A stretch of 64,000 nt of DNA, taken from assembly GCA_030704615.1 (NCBI GenBank), contig CM060733.1:31372001-31436000 (forward strand), in the 5' to 3' direction. The notes under the pieces were generated by a model, which saw nothing but the letters and a program-made list of their open reading frames with translations, was not told the DNA's origin and did no database searches. Below are positions 42,914 to 55,257 of this stretch, one piece after another. Numbering within the stretch: position 1 is the stretch's first letter; the number at the start of each line of letters is the position of its first letter. The stretch is from Takakia lepidozioides (Eukaryota; Streptophyta; Takakiopsida; Takakiales; Takakiaceae). The translations under genes were made by a program, and so were the position numbers.

Positions 42914-44065
42914 CTATGCCACTGCGTAAGTAGTATTGGCAAGCGTATAGTCTGTTAGTTCCTCCATAGTTTTCAAGCTATAACATTGATGGTCTGTCCT
43001 GTCGAGACGCCCGTTACTCAGAACGACGCCGCCTCTTGCGCTTAATTTCCCTCCAATTTCTTGATCCTTTCTCTGGCTTTCTATTGGCTGTAACCACTGT
43101 GACTTGATTTTAGATTTCATTTTCTTTAGTGGACTTTCCCTGCTGGATAGTCCATTAGGATCACACATGTGGCAAGAATTGCTTTTCTGTACTTGCCGTT
43201 TGTTCCGTTCCCCTTTTTCCGTATTCATTAATGGCCCGCCTTTCATCCATTTTGATGGCCGTTCTTGTCCTCTTCTTTATGACACCTGTTCTTGTACTTC
43301 CTTCTCAGCTGTGTGTCGCGCCCTGACTTCCACGTGTCTATTTTTAAACTGGTTTCTGTCTTTTCTTCCGTCAGCCATTTTCCTGAAGTTATTGTGCGTC
43401 CTCCTGTCACCGATTCTATGGATCGTGTAATCCTAGTAGGCTGTTTGTTGAGCTGTGTCATACTGTGGTACGCTGTGATAGGCTGTGATAGGCTGTGTTG
43501 CACTGTGGTAAGCTGTGATAGGCTGTGACACGCTGTGATGGGCTGTGATAGGCTGTGTTGCGCCGTGCTGGGCTGTGATAGGCTGTGTAAAGTCGTGATG
43601 GGCTGTGTGTGTGGATAGGCTGTGTACGCGTGATGGGCTATGATAGGCTGTGTGTTTCGCCTTGATGGGCTGTGATAGGCTGTTGTCACGCTTGTTTTGC
43701 CCGCCCTGGTCATATATGCTCGGCCTAGCGACAAGTGCTCCATACTCCGTTCGTAACACTGGTGCAGCCCGCGACTGCTCTTGCGTTTCAACATGCAAGT
43801 CATGCTGCAAGGGTTTGTCATGGATACCACTGTATCCCTTTAACTTATTGGCATTGACTCTCCCAGCATTTCTTTGTTAATGGTTTGTAACATGGCGGTG
43901 TTGTTATCATACATCTTTTGTATGACATAAGGTCATTTCCATGGTGATTTAAGCTTGGAAGCTTTAATCTTTCTTTTCTTCTGCAACCATAGAACCAAAT
44001 CCCCCGTCTTAAAAGTCTTTAACTTGCCTTCATCAAACTGTTCCTTTCTCTTCATCTGAATTTGG
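42914..44065 (-). pseudogene. E2 polyprotein tail with repeat-encoded segment
   Basis: KLKSPWKGPY-type integrase C-terminus, then a run of HSLSQPITA/YHSPS-like peptides encoded by the minisatellite at 43430-43690, then GKWLTEEKTETSLKIDTWKSG and a basic end. Shifted relative to E3 and E5 in places. Confidence 0.65.
43430..43690 (-). repeat. Coding minisatellite in the E2 tail
   Basis: Tandem TATCACAGCC-type units (read on the minus strand), partly in 20- and 30-bp periods. Related to the LTR minisatellite. Confidence 0.85.
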
Positions 44066-44845
44066 TCATATTATCAGCTGCATCAGCACGTACTTCTTCC
44101 ACATGTATAATTCATGTTTCCTGACCTTAATGGAATCTTGCAATTCCATTCTTTTTCCCCACTCCGTTCTCATGGTAGGTAACAGGAATTCCACTGGAAG
44201 TAAGGCTTCCATACCATAAACTAATTGGAATGGTGTATACTTTGTGGTGACTTTATAGGAAGTCCTGTATGACCACAAAGCTGTCAGCAGCTTTGTATCC
44301 CAATCCGTTCTGTTTGCATTGACTATCTTAGCCAAGATAGTACATAGTATTTTGTTGGTAGCCTATGCCTGCCCATTACCCTGTGGGTAATATGTTGTAC
44401 TCTTTCTATGCACAATCATGAACTCTTTAGTCAACAACTCCATGGTCTCATTCATGAAGTGACTTCCCTGATCACTGATAAATTCTAAGGGACAGCCAAA
44501 TCGTGTAAGTATGTTCTCATACAGGAACCTTGCTGTGGACTTGGCTGTGTTGTCCCTCAAAGCTTTAGCTTCCACCCACTTCGTAGTATAATCAGTGGCT
44601 GTAATTATGTACATGTTCCGTGTATTCTTGGCTGGTGGGTTGATTGGTCCACTAAAGTCTAGTCCCCATTTTTGAAATGGTTCCGTAGGCATTGTAGGAT
44701 GTAAGGCCATCCTTCCAGATCTCTGCAAAGGTCCTAGCCTCTGACATTCATCACAACTCTGACAATACTCGTGTACATCTTTGAACAAAGTAGGCCACCA
44801 GTAACCTTGCGAGTAGTATCTTCCTACTGGTAGTCTCTTCTCCAA
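44066..44845 (-). pseudogene. E2 integrase, stop at catalytic Glu codon
   Basis: CQSCDECQRLG zinc-binding end, WGLDFSGP (first Asp), FISDQGSHF (second Asp), and NGQA followed by TAG at 44363-44365 where E3 and E5 have the GAG Glu of the DDE triad. Downstream the frame reopens with TALWSYRTSYK. Confidence 0.8.
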
Positions 44846-44917
44846 AATGACCTCCAGCCACTCCTTTATGAACTTCCTCCAAAACTTTATTTACTTCATG
44901 GTGGTACAAGCATCGTT

Positions 44918-45672
44918 TTAGTACTCATCAGGTCCTAGCTTATACATTCTGCTTCCTACCATAGTATAAGGTAAAGCTTTGATAGCGATTCTCTTCCTCT
45001 GCTCCTTACCCATAACTAGGTGGGCACTGACCATGAGCAAGGTAGTATCTGATTGCCACTGCCAATCTAACCAGTCATCTGCACTTCCCAGCACCTCCAC
45101 TGCAAATAGACTCGCATCTAGTAATTGATCATCTATTCCTGTGGCTGGTTCTCCTGTTGATAACCGTGACAAGTGATCCGCCACAAGATGCAGTCTCCCA
45201 GGCTTGTAAACAACCTCGAACTCAAACTCGTGCAAGATTATCAACCATCTTGCTATTCTTCCGCTATCAGAGGTTTATTTACCAGGTATATCAGAGCCTG
45301 GTGATCCACATAGAACATAAATTTCTTGCCCAACAGGTAATGCCTGAATTTCTTCACTGCATAGATCATTGCCAATGCTTCTCTTTCCGTTTGTGCTATA
45401 GTTCCTTTCAGCACTGTTCATCAACTTGCTAGCATAGTACACAGGTGAAATATATTTCCTGTAACATTCTGGGCTAACACCGCTCCCAACGCTTCTCCTG
45501 ATGCATCGCAGTGAACATGAAATACTACATGCCAGTGAGGGTTAATCAGCACAGGTGTACTTGTTACTGACAGTGTAAGTTCCTCAAACGCCTGTTGACA
45601 TTCAGCTGTCCAGGCAAACACTGCATCTTTCTTCAGTAGCTTGCTCAATGTGCTGGCTGTGCTATTTGTCAT
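44918..45672 (-). pseudogene. E2 RNase H
   Basis: HWHVVFHVHCDASGEALGAVLAQN, then after a shift the lines matching YFVDHQALIYLV-like blocks of E5, and FEVVYKPGRLHLVADHLSRL. Broken by at least one shift. Confidence 0.75.
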
Positions 45673-46611
45673 ACCTTTTGATAAATATTCTCTGTAATAA
45701 TGGTTTGCCCAATGAATCTCCTTAGACTCTTAACATTCACTGGTGGTGGAGAGGCTTTAATGGCCTCTGTCTTCCTGGGATCCACAAGAAGTCCCCTCTT
45801 ACACACAATGTGTCCCAGAAGCACCCCTGAGTTCACACAGAAAGTACACTTCTCTGGATTCAGGCCCAGACCTCTCATCCTGCATCTGGCCAGAATAACT
45901 CCAATTTATGCAAGTGCTCATTCTTAGAGCTGTACACACTGAAATCATCCAAGAACACCTGCATTAAATCATCCAGATACTCATGAAAAGATTCACTTAT
46001 TACTCTCTGAAAGGTTGCTGTGCATTACAAAGTCCAAAGGGCATGACTTTGTATGCATAAGCACCCAGTCTGTGATGAAAGTTGTCTTTCCTTGATCTTC
46101 TTCTGCCACTGGCACTTGATTATAACCACTGAACCCATCCATGAATGAGAGTACATCTCATGGCCTGCCACAGTGTCCATACTGCTTCTGTGAATGGCAA
46201 AGGGAAATGATCTTTCTTCGTACAAGCATTCAGCTTCTTGTAGTTCACACATACTCTTAGTTTACCATTCTTCTTGGGAACTATCACAATGGGTGACAAC
46301 CAAGTTGTATACTCTATTGGGTATATAAACTTAGCCTCAGCCAACTTCTTGATCTCTTCTCCAACCTTCTGTGCGTAGTTGGGATTCATTCTGTACCTCG
46401 CCTGCTTGATTGGTACTGACCCTGGTTCCAGTTCAATCTTATGCTGACAGACTTCAAGTGGTATTCCTTTAAGATCCTCATAGCTCCAAGCAAATACATC
46501 TCTGTATTTGATGAACAAGCTTTTAGCTTCTTCAAAGAATTCCGGTTCCAAATCAGTTCCTACTTTCACCATCCTCGGTTCCTCTTTAGTTCCCACATTC
46601 ACTTCCCTCAC
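45669..46611 (-). pseudogene. E2 reverse transcriptase
   Basis: PIVIVPKKNGKLRVCVNYKKL and KKDHFPLPFTEA are intact. The MDGFSGYNQ block is shifted, and the FLDD catalytic block (seen intact in E5) lies at about 45930-45960 in another frame. LNPEKCTFCVNSGVLLGH follows. Confidence 0.8.
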
Positions 46612-46793
46612 CTGCTCATCAGCTTGTGATTGTCCAACCAGTCACCACTTCATCCTGTAAGCTCACAGTGCTGGTTCCTCTAGGATTTCCATTTCTCCTT
46701 CTCTTTCCTCATAGAAATGTGATGGGTAACTGCTGGTTTCCTCTTCAGTTGGTGTTGCTGTCACTACACCACAGCAGATACCTCTTAAACAAC

Positions 46794-47699
46794 TTAGGCT
46801 TTCCAGCCGCATCTCTGCAACCTGCTCCCACTCTGGGTGTGCAGCAAATAGGGTAGTTTCTTGCTCCTCATCCAGTCCTCATACTCTCTGACTCCTCGAG
46901 GTCTTCTTGTAGCAGGTAATCTACTAGATTTCTTTGTGGTAATTTGTATCTCGTGTATCCCATTATGCACAGTTAGTAACTGAGAATTCCAGTCATGGAA
47001 TACCCTGGCCTGTTTCAGCCACGGACGTCCCAATAATAAGGAGTAAGCCTCCATGACTTCATCCATCTTCAACACAGTTACTGTGATCATAAAGATCATC
47101 TTCTATATCTGTATCTTAACTCCTCTTATCAATCCCAATGGCTATACACTTCTTTGATCTGCCATTGTTACTGTAAATGGGGCTGGTTTCATGTTACTTA
47201 GACCAAGCTTCTTCCTTAATTGGTCTGTCATGATATTCACTCCAGAACCTCCATCTATCAGTACATCAGTTAGTTCTGTGCTTCCAATTCTCAATTGGAT
47301 TACTGGCATAGAATCATCAAAGTCCATGACTGTTTCTCGCCCTTCCGGCTTCACATTGTAACTGGTCACCTTGCTGTTCAGGTCTGTGTTTCCTGTCTCC
47401 TGGGCAATTCGATCGATTGCTTGATACAGCCTGTGCCTACAATAAGGTGCCACAGCTAATAGCTGTCCAATGGTAATCTCTGCTTTGGGTTGGCATATTA
47501 CTTCAGCCAAAGTCTCTTCATTACTTTGCATGTCTGCATCTTCTTTCTTCCTATCATCCTCACTCCCTTCTTCTTCTCCATCAGAATCAGAGGAATCTGC
47601 CACAGGAATATCAGTACTCTTCTGCATTTTCCTTATGGTATCTGCCACTTCTTTGTGCAGTTCCTTCTCATCTCTCCAAGTCTCTTCATCTTCAGGCAT
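46794..47699 (-). pseudogene. E2 aspartic protease
   Basis: The active site is in VLIDGGSGVNIM, with DGGS in place of DTG/DSG, and SLLLGRPWLKQA follows in the next frame. An acidic region precedes it. A frame break near 47142-47100. Confidence 0.75.
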
Positions 47700-47769
47700 A
47701 TCATTGCTACCTTCATTATCATCTTCTTCCTCTACTACTGGAGTATTAGTTTAGTTTGGGATTTATTTT

Positions 47770-48368
47770 GTTACTATCTTGTACTTACTTCTGGTACAAC
47801 ACATGGCCTAACCATGTGAGCTGCCACCACTGGACCCTCATTCACAGGAGCTCTTATCTCATTCTGGTGTCTTATCCAGAATGCACAGGCTGCCCTGCGA
47901 TGTCCTGGCTGATTACAAATAGTAACATAGTTCTTCACCATTGGGTCCTCGCCCTTGGTCTGTTCTTGGATTATTTCTATAATCCTGATTCCCGGGCTGG
48001 TAATTCCCCCTTGGATTACCCTGATAGTTGCCTCTGGAATTTCCTTGGTAATTTCCTCTTGAATTACCTCTCCCTTCCATGCCATTGTTATAACCACCAG
48101 ACCTACCATAGTGGTCCTGATCATTGTTTCTTCTTGGCTGGGGCTGCACTTGATGCACCCTTACTTGCCTAGGTTCTCTTGCAGCTGTCCTTCTGTTGTA
48201 GTTACAATTCTCAGTAGAATGGTTATCCATTTTACAGATAGTACAGTGTTTCTCCTTCATGTGGCATTCTGTGGTGGTATGGCCTTCATTCTGGCACTTT
48301 GCACACCATACACCCTTCCTCCAATGTGTTGCAGCCTCTATGGCATACTTCTTCAAGATTTCTTCCAA
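47770..48368 (-). pseudogene. E2 nucleocapsid, three CCHC zinc knuckles
   Basis: CAKCQNEGHTTTEC, CTICKMDNHSTENC and, after a frame break, CNQPGHRRAAC: C-x2-C-x4-H-x4-C knuckles that bind nucleic acid. An RGN/GNYQ-rich repeat lies between knuckles 2 and 3. Confidence 0.8.
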
Positions 48369-48420
48369 TCTTTTTCATAGTTATCCCTCTTCAACTTCTC
48401 CTTTCTCTTACTCTTCCTTT

Positions 48421-49368
48421 TTAGTTCTGCTCTTCTTCTTCATCTGACTCATCCTCAGAGTCCTCATCATCCCTTTTCTCTCTCCTGAGCATTCCCAATT
48501 GCTCAATTCTGTTTGCAGTTTCAAATGCCTCCTCCACTGTATTATGGGGTAACATATCCACTTTCTTTTGCAACTCTGGTCTTAGTCCACTCACAAACCA
48601 AGTCTTATGTAAACCAGGTGCTGGTACTGCAGCCAGCTTTTTCATCATCAATTCCATCTTTTCCATATACTCCTCAATAGTTTCATGCTTCTTTTGCTTT
48701 AACTGTTGTAAACTTCCATACACTTCATCCTCAGTTTTACTTGTCCTGAACCTATTTCGAAATGTTGTATTCAAGCCATTCCAGGTTAGGAAATGATTAT
48801 CAGGGAATCTTGCATACCATTCACTTGCTTTCTTTATAAGTGAACAAGGAAACAATCTCATCTTGGCATCCTCGCCATTCTCATTGTTCACTATACACAT
48901 GTGCTCAAATTGGCTAATGTGTACATCGGGATCCTCTTTTCCTGAATATATTGGAAAGGGTGGTTTTGCCCGTGTTGGTTGTAACGCCATCTGTGGCCCT
49001 ACCTTCTGCCCACTGACAGGTGCTGGCACCCTTGCTGGTGCTGGTCCTTCTGGACCTGTTGTTTTTGTGGTGGATCTTCCACCAAGTGGTGGCCCTTGAG
49101 CACTCCCTGCTTCTGGCCCCACGATATTCAGAGTATTCCCAGCTTCAGTTGCACTACTTCCCACACTCCCTGTCCCCCCAGAGCCAGATCCAGGCAGCCC
49201 GCCTGATCCCCCTGAGCCGACACCTTCGTTGGCCTGTGATCCAAGTGCTCCACTTGATCCAGGTCCAACGGGTTGGGATGCCCTGGTTGTAGTCTCAACC
49301 TCAGCTGTTGGGTCTACTTCTTCATATTCTTCTTCTTCCAATTTCTTCTCTCTGTTTTCATCCTCCAA
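48421..49368 (-). pseudogene. E2 gag (capsid-like)
   Basis: After a Gly/Ser-rich linker the frame gives FPIYSGKEDPDVHISQFEHM, LIKKASEWYARFPDNHFLTW and VYGSLQQLKQKKHETIEEYM. This is the retrotransposon gag helical domain (PF03732-like pattern). It ends in an acidic stretch and a TAG stop where E5 continues. Confidence 0.8.
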
Positions 49369-50534
49369 GTTCTGCCCTTGGGTTTCTTCTCATGTAACTC
49401 AACTGTAATGGTGTTGGAGAGTCTGAACTCTCCGTTGGCTCTGCCACATCCTCTTCTCCTTCTTCACCTTCCGCTTCAGAAACTGGAGTTTCTGCTTTTG
49501 GTGTTCCATGCCAACTCTTATCAAAGATTTCTGTCAAATCTTTTATCCAGGGATGTACCTCAGATCTTTCACCTCGTGATTGATCTTCTTCCTGTACCAA
49601 TTCCCTTAATCTTTCTTGCAAAGAAACAGAAGGAGTGGCATCCAACTCTAGTTCTTCCGGTATGGGTGATGTACTCTTTGATCTTAATGGTGTGACAGGT
49701 CCAGATGATTCCCCTATGTCTATTCCTCTCTCCCAAAGATATGGATAATTAGCTTTCCGATAGCTTTCTCTTTTTACTGAATATCTCTGGCGTCTAGCTT
49801 CTCTTTCATCACTCATGTCCCATGTCTTTCATTTCTTTTTAATGTGGCAATAACCAAAACTCTCTTCTGTAATATCTCTCGTATATGCCTGGGTTTCTTT
49901 CAAGCTTCAATGCACCCTTGGCTATACTTGAAGTCTCCGTTACCATATAACCATATGGCAAACAAGTCTGGAAAGCTGTTCTTGGTGTGAGTTTGATCCA
50001 CAAAATATCCTTTGGAATCCAATTCTTTACCAGTACCAGCTCTTCATGCATATGAGTATAAACATTCACCTTTCTTTCTTCCCAGCCTTCAAACTCTACT
50101 CTCTTAATGGATAGCAATGCTATCACATAAACCAATGTTGGTAACCAACGTGCTCTTCCTCTATAGGCTACCTGATAAACCTTTATCACTCCTTTCTCCA
50201 GACCCCATTCCGGATCAGCATCATGCACTCGCTTAAGAATATTTTCTTTACAACAGTCTGGCAATTCCAAGAACCTTTGAAAGAATTGTTTGGACAATCT
50301 TTCTTCCTTCGTTCCACAGGGAATTTGATTCACTTCAAATTCTTTAATGGTCCAACCACCATGATCCCACCAGATACCTGTCACATCCGGTTGTTCATGA
50401 CTCAGTTCCCCAGTATGGTCGCCAAATGTCGCGCGGCTTTTACTCACCCATCCCTTCGCTATCCGAGGCGGAAACTCCAAGATAGAAGAGTTGGAAATCT
50501 CTAAGTACTCAGCCCGCGCAGAACAATCAGTCAT
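49358..50534 (-). pseudogene. E2 gag N-terminal region (two frames)
   Basis: 50534-49839 encodes 231 codons (EYLEISNSSILEFPPRIAKG, ENILKRVHDADPEWGLEKG) and is closely matched in E4 and E5. After a stop and 22 nt, 49816-49358 encodes MSDEREARRQRYSVKRESY and an acidic segment. The first part is conserved but matches no gag domain I know; it may be an independent leader protein. Confidence 0.65.
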
Positions 50535-50591
50535 GACCTACAGCTAGTGTATCATGGGGGTGTTTCCTATTTGTTTCCCTTTTGGCATTCA

Positions 50592-51316
50592 TGTTAGCTA
50601 CCTTACCATTGATAATTAAGTATCAGTTTGCTTCATCAATCTATCGGATTCCATCAACTCATCCATTCATTCCACAGCTTCACTCAGATCTCTCTACACA
50701 GTGTGATTGTATCGTATAAGTATCAGATTATGATTTATCAAGTATCAGGCCGAAGCCATTGTGTCTCTAATCTGCTTTACAATATCACTACAGCTTTGCA
50801 TATAACAAGCATCTACTAATCATCTCTCCTCCTTCACCGTGCTCTCCATCTTTGCTTCCGTTCTTACTCTCCGCCCGATCCCCTCTCTTCCCTGACCCAG
50901 AAGTCCTTTCCGTGAAGTGCTTCCCAGAATCATGCCCCACAAAAAGCCCCCTTTATCTTCCTACCCGTGGCTCTAACCGTTTTCCCCACTAACCGTCGTC
51001 CGTGAACTAACATGTTCTATTTGCAGGTGTTGTTCCCCCACAGTCGTTCCCTGTCCTGCTCTCCATTCCCTATGATCGTGACAGCTGTGTCAAGCTGTGA
51101 CTGGCTGTGTGAAACTGTGACGGGCTGTGACTGGCTGTGCGACTATGTTTGGCTGTGTGGCTGTGTCGGCTGTGTCGGCTGTGACGGGCTGTGTAACCCC
51201 CCTCTACAGTGCGCAGCTGTCACTCCTAAGGCTCCTGTTGGTCTCAGTCTGTGCTAAAATTAAGGGTACCCTACAGATCCCGTATAAGTGTCTAAGTCCC
51301 TGGCAGTCCTCTAACA
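50592..51316 (-). mobile_element. 5' LTR of E2
   Basis: 725 bp with TGTTAG/CTAACA ends, read on the minus strand. It contains a shortened CACAGCC-type minisatellite (about 51070-51200). The sequence after its 3' end begins TGAATGC rather than the usual TGG of a primer binding site. Confidence 0.85.
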
Positions 51317-52520
51317 GTGTCCTGCTTATGGAACTCATAAGCATGGCTTGTTGAGGGTCATCATGGTGAGCTTGCTGCTGTTCTCCCTGATCCTCAACAG
51401 TGTGATGCCTCACGAACCACTCAGGCCATTGCCCCACCAGATTTTCTTCCTGAACCACTTCATCCGTCACCGGTGCTGCAGTGTCTTGACATTCTACCTG
51501 TGGTACCTCCGTCACAGGTGTGTGTATTATATGCACCGCAGGGTTTCCCTTGGAAGACCGTTGCACCTCCGGAATCATTGTTTCTCTGACCAGACCAGAA
51601 TATTCATAGAGAAGGTCCCCCTTCTCAATTTCTGCCACCACCTGTTCTGTAGTGGGAATATCTAACCCTTCTTTCTCCAAATCAATTATTTCTGGTGGAA
51701 CTGCATGGACAACTTGTGGTAACTCTGTGACAAGCCGATCATCTGGCTGTGATGGCTGTGATACTGAAGTAACTTCCTCTTCCCTCTCTGAAGGTCCTGC
51801 TTCCAATAATAGCAGTTCTCTGTGCTGCTGTGCCCCTTCCTGCACAAGAGCTTGGGAAACACTATCATGCGGTTTTCGTGAAGCCAGTGGATCCGCCACT
51901 ACAGTCTTTCCCCGCCTCTGTCTCTTAGTCTGGGGTTGCCTTGCCAGTCCACCCTCACTGTGTGAAGAGCCTTGCTCTTCCATTGCAGTGGTTTCAGTCT
52001 CAAACACTCCCATCTCTTTTCTTTCCCGAGCATCAAGTATGCAAGAATCAAGAATTATTTGAGCAATGATTGGGCTAGACACTATGATAGGAGACTTTGC
52101 GGTAGTGCCCTGTAATCTTTTCATCTCCTCTACCAGTGCGTTGTACATTATGTCCGTCCATGCTACCTCTTCTCCTCTCAGGGCTTTGAGTATTTCCTCT
52201 GTGAAGGATCTGCTCAAATACTGTTGGTTCTGTTTCATGGCAAACAGAACGTTCAATACCTGGCCTACCTCCCTTAGCCCTGGGTAGACGGGCTTGGTAC
52301 AAGCATAACCCTGAGTTTTAAAGAAACTCCCTTCTTGGAATAAGTCCCCTATTTGCAGTCTTGCCCTGTGCTCCTCCACATGCACCTGACCTGATGGCAA
52401 TTCAAACAATTGCTGTAGGTATAGGGGAGTAATTTCTAATTCAACTCCCTTCACCGTTGTTGCTCCTGTCCTAGGCTCAAAGTTCTGCAAGAATTGTAAC
52501 ATGTACTGTCTATGGTGCAA
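51317..52520 (-). pseudogene. E3 extra ORF, cut by E2 insertion
   Basis: About 400 codons open: LEITPLYLQQLFELPSG, EEHRARLQIGDLFQEGSF, ILKALRGEEVAWTDIMYNAL and EGLDIPTTEQVVAEIEKG, ending at AMLMSSISRT where the E2 LTR begins. The best preserved copy of this part of the extra ORF. No known domain recognised. Confidence 0.75.
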
Positions 52521-52824
52521 TGTCCAATCTTTGCTTTCCTTCCAATCGCAGCTCCTTCAGTAACTGTACCGCCTGTGGAGTAGCAATCGTTTGTTTCTAC
52601 AGGATTGTGGTGCTCTTCACCCTGATTTCTTCCATTCCTCTCACTCTCTTCATTCTAGACCCACAGAAATGTTTTGGCTGTAACAATTGAAGAAATGCCT
52701 GCAGGGCACAAAGCATAAACGTATGGTTGCCACAAAAAGCTATGGGTAATTTCATGTAAGCCTGCGGGGCTTGCAAGCATCGATTAAGAGAAAAGATCTG
52801 CTCTGTTCTTCCGTGCCTATGCCA

Positions 52825-54315
52825 CTACGTAAGTAATATTGCGAGCGTATAGTCTGTTAGTTCCTCCATAGCTTCAAAGCTATAGCATTGATGGTTTGTC
52901 CCGTCGAGACGCCCGTTACTTAGAACGACGCCGACTCTTGTGCTTAATTTCCCTCCAATTTCTTGATCCTTTTTCTGGCTTTTGATTGGCTGTAACCGCT
53001 GTGACTGGATTTTAGATTTAATTTTCTTTAGTGGACTTTCCCTGCTGGACTGTCCACTAGGATAACACATGTGACAAGAATTTCGCTTTTCTGTACTTGT
53101 CGTTTGTTCCGTTGCCCTTTTTCCGTATTCATTAATGGGCCCGCCATTCATCCGAATTGACGCGCTAAGTAGGTACTTTGACGGCCATTCTTGTCCTCTT
53201 TCTTGATGACACCTGTTCTTGCACTTCCTTCTCAGCGGTGTGTCGCGCCCTGACTTCCACATGTCCCTTTCTAAACTGGCTTCCGTCCTTTCTTCCGTCG
53301 GCCATTTCCCTGAAGTTATCCTGCGTCCACCTGTCACTAATTCTATGGATTGTGTAACCCTAGTAGGCTGTGTTGAGCTGTGACAGGGTGTGTCATACTG
53401 TGGTACGCTGTGATAGGTTGTGTTGCACTGTGGTAAGCTGTGATAGGCTGTGACACGCGGTGGTAGGTTGTGATAGGCTGTATTGCGCCGTGCTATGCTG
53501 TGATAGGATGTGTTGCACCGTGATGGGCTGTGATAGGCTGTATCACGCCGTGATGGGCTGTGATAGGTTGTGTCGCGCTGTGATGGGCTGTGATAGGCGA
53601 TGTCGCGCCTTGATGGGCTGTGATAGGCGGTGTCACGCCATGATGGGCTGTGATAGGCTATGTTGCGCTTGTTCTGCCCGCCCTGGTCATATATGCTCGG
53701 CCTAGCGACAAGTGCTCCATACTCCGTTGGGATCACTGGCGTAGCCCGTGACTGCTTTTGCGTTTCAACATGCAAATCATGCTGCAATGGTTTGTCATGG
53801 ATACCACTGTACCCCTTCAACTTATTGGCATTGACTCTTCCCAGCATCTCTTTGTTAATGGTTTGTAATATGGCGGTGTTGTTATCATACATCTTCTGTA
53901 TGACATAAGGTCCTTTCCATGGTGATTTAAGCTTAGAAGCTTTAATCTTTCCCTTCTTCTGCAACCAGAGAACCAAATCTTCCGTCTTAAAAGTCTTTAT
54001 CTTGCCTTCATCAAACTGTTCCTTTCTCTTCATCTGAATTCTGGTCATATTATCAGCTACATTAGCACGTACTTCTTCCACATGGTATAATTCATGTTTC
54101 CTGACCTTAATTGAATCTTGCAATTCCATTCTTTTTCCCCATTCCGTTCTCATGGTAGGTAACAGGAATTCCACTGGAAGTAAAGCTTCCATACCATAAA
54201 CTAATTGGAATGGTGTATACTTAGTGGTGACTTTATATGAAGTCCTGTATGACCACAAAGCTGTCAGCAGCTTTGTATCCCAATCCGTTCTGTTTGCATT
54301 GACTATCTTAGCCAA
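52825..54315 (-). pseudogene. E3 integrase C-terminus and polyprotein tail
   Basis: Opens with IVNANRTDWDTKLLTALWSY and YTPFQLVYGMEALLPVE, then LKSPWKGPYVIQKMYDNN. Ten-residue repeats of the type AYHSPSRRDT follow, then basic sequence and MEELTDYTLAILLT, where CAG has become TAG. In E1 this last peptide is the start of the extra ORF, so tail and extra ORF may be one frame. 496 codons open. Confidence 0.75.
53370..53670 (-). repeat. Coding minisatellite in the E3 tail
   Basis: About ten units of roughly 30 bp, encoding AYHSPSRRDT and variants. Confidence 0.85.
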
Positions 54316-54355
54316 GATAGTACATAGTATTTTGTTGGTAGCCTCTGCCTATCCA

Positions 54356-55200
54356 TGTTGGAGGACTGTCTGGGACTTAGACACTTTTACGGGATCTGTG
54401 GGGGACCCTTAATTTTTGCACAGACTGAGACCAACAGGAGCCTTAGGGGTGACAGCAGTGCACTTTAAGGGGGGTTACACAGCTCATCACAGTCCGACAC
54501 AGCCCGTCACAGTCCGACACAGCCGACATAGCCAACACAGCCCGTCACAATCCGACACAGCTTGTCACAGCCAACACAGCCCGTCACAGTCCGACACAGC
54601 CGACACAGCCAGTCACAGCTCGACACAGCTGACACAGTCCAACACAGTCGCACAGCCAGTAAAAGCTTGACACAGCTGTCATGACCATAGGGAATGGATA
54701 GCAGGACAGGGAGCGACTGTGGGGAACAACATCTGCGAATGGAACATGTTAGTTCACGGGTGACGGTTAGTGAGGGAAACGGTTAAAACAACGGGTAGGA
54801 AGATAAAGCGAGGAGCGAGGACTGGAAAGGGATCACTTCTTGGGGGAATCACTGCTGGAAGGAGGGCGGAAGCACTTCTTGGGGGGACTTTGGACATCAC
54901 TGGAGGAAATGAGACAGAGAGCGTAGCTCTGAGCAGAAAGAGGGAGAGCACGGAGTAGGAGGAGGACGATCTGTTGATGCTTAATGAATGCAGGCAATAG
55001 AATTGTAATGTTGAGTAGATTAGAGACTCCATGGCTTCAGCCTGATACTTGATAGATATTAATCTGATACACACTTCATACTCACACTGTGTAGAGAGAT
55101 CTGAGTGAAGTTGTGGAATGAATTGATGAGTTGATTGAATCCGATCGATTGCTGAAGCAAACTGATACTTAAATACCAACAGTAAGGTAACTAGCTAACA
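54356..55200 (+). mobile_element. 5' LTR of E4
   Basis: 845 bp from TGTTGGAGGACTG to GCTAACA. Minisatellite of CACAGCC units at about 54475-54680. Inserted into the E3 integrase in the opposite orientation. Confidence 0.85.
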
Positions 55201-55257
55201 TGAATGCGGGAAGGAAAACAAATAGGGAACACCCCCATGATACACTAGCTGTAGGTC

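Larger units (their letters stand above)
42048..51316 (-). mobile_element. Ty3/gypsy element E2 (Athila/Tat-like), 5' LTR to extra ORF
   Basis: Minus strand: LTR 51316-50592, gag region 50534-48421, zinc knuckles, protease, RT, RNase H, integrase to 44066, repetitive tail to 42914, extra ORF to the gap. The RT block TKKDHFPLPF and integrase block RDNTAKSTARFLYENILTRFG are typical of the Athila/Tat lineage. It lies inside the extra ORF of E3: the E3 sequence stops exactly at the LTR start. Several shifts and stops make it non-autonomous now. Confidence 0.85.
51317..54355 (-). mobile_element. Ty3/gypsy element E3, middle part
   Basis: Holds the integrase end, the tail and about half of the extra ORF. 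It is interrupted on the left by the E2 LTR at 51316 and on the right by the E4 LTR at 54356, which splits the integrase just after the Glu of the DDE triad. It is therefore the oldest of the nested set. Confidence 0.8.

Noticed and set aside
54754-55179. Minus-strand frame of 141 codons
   Set aside because: Lies entirely within the E4 LTR; by-product of LTR sequence.
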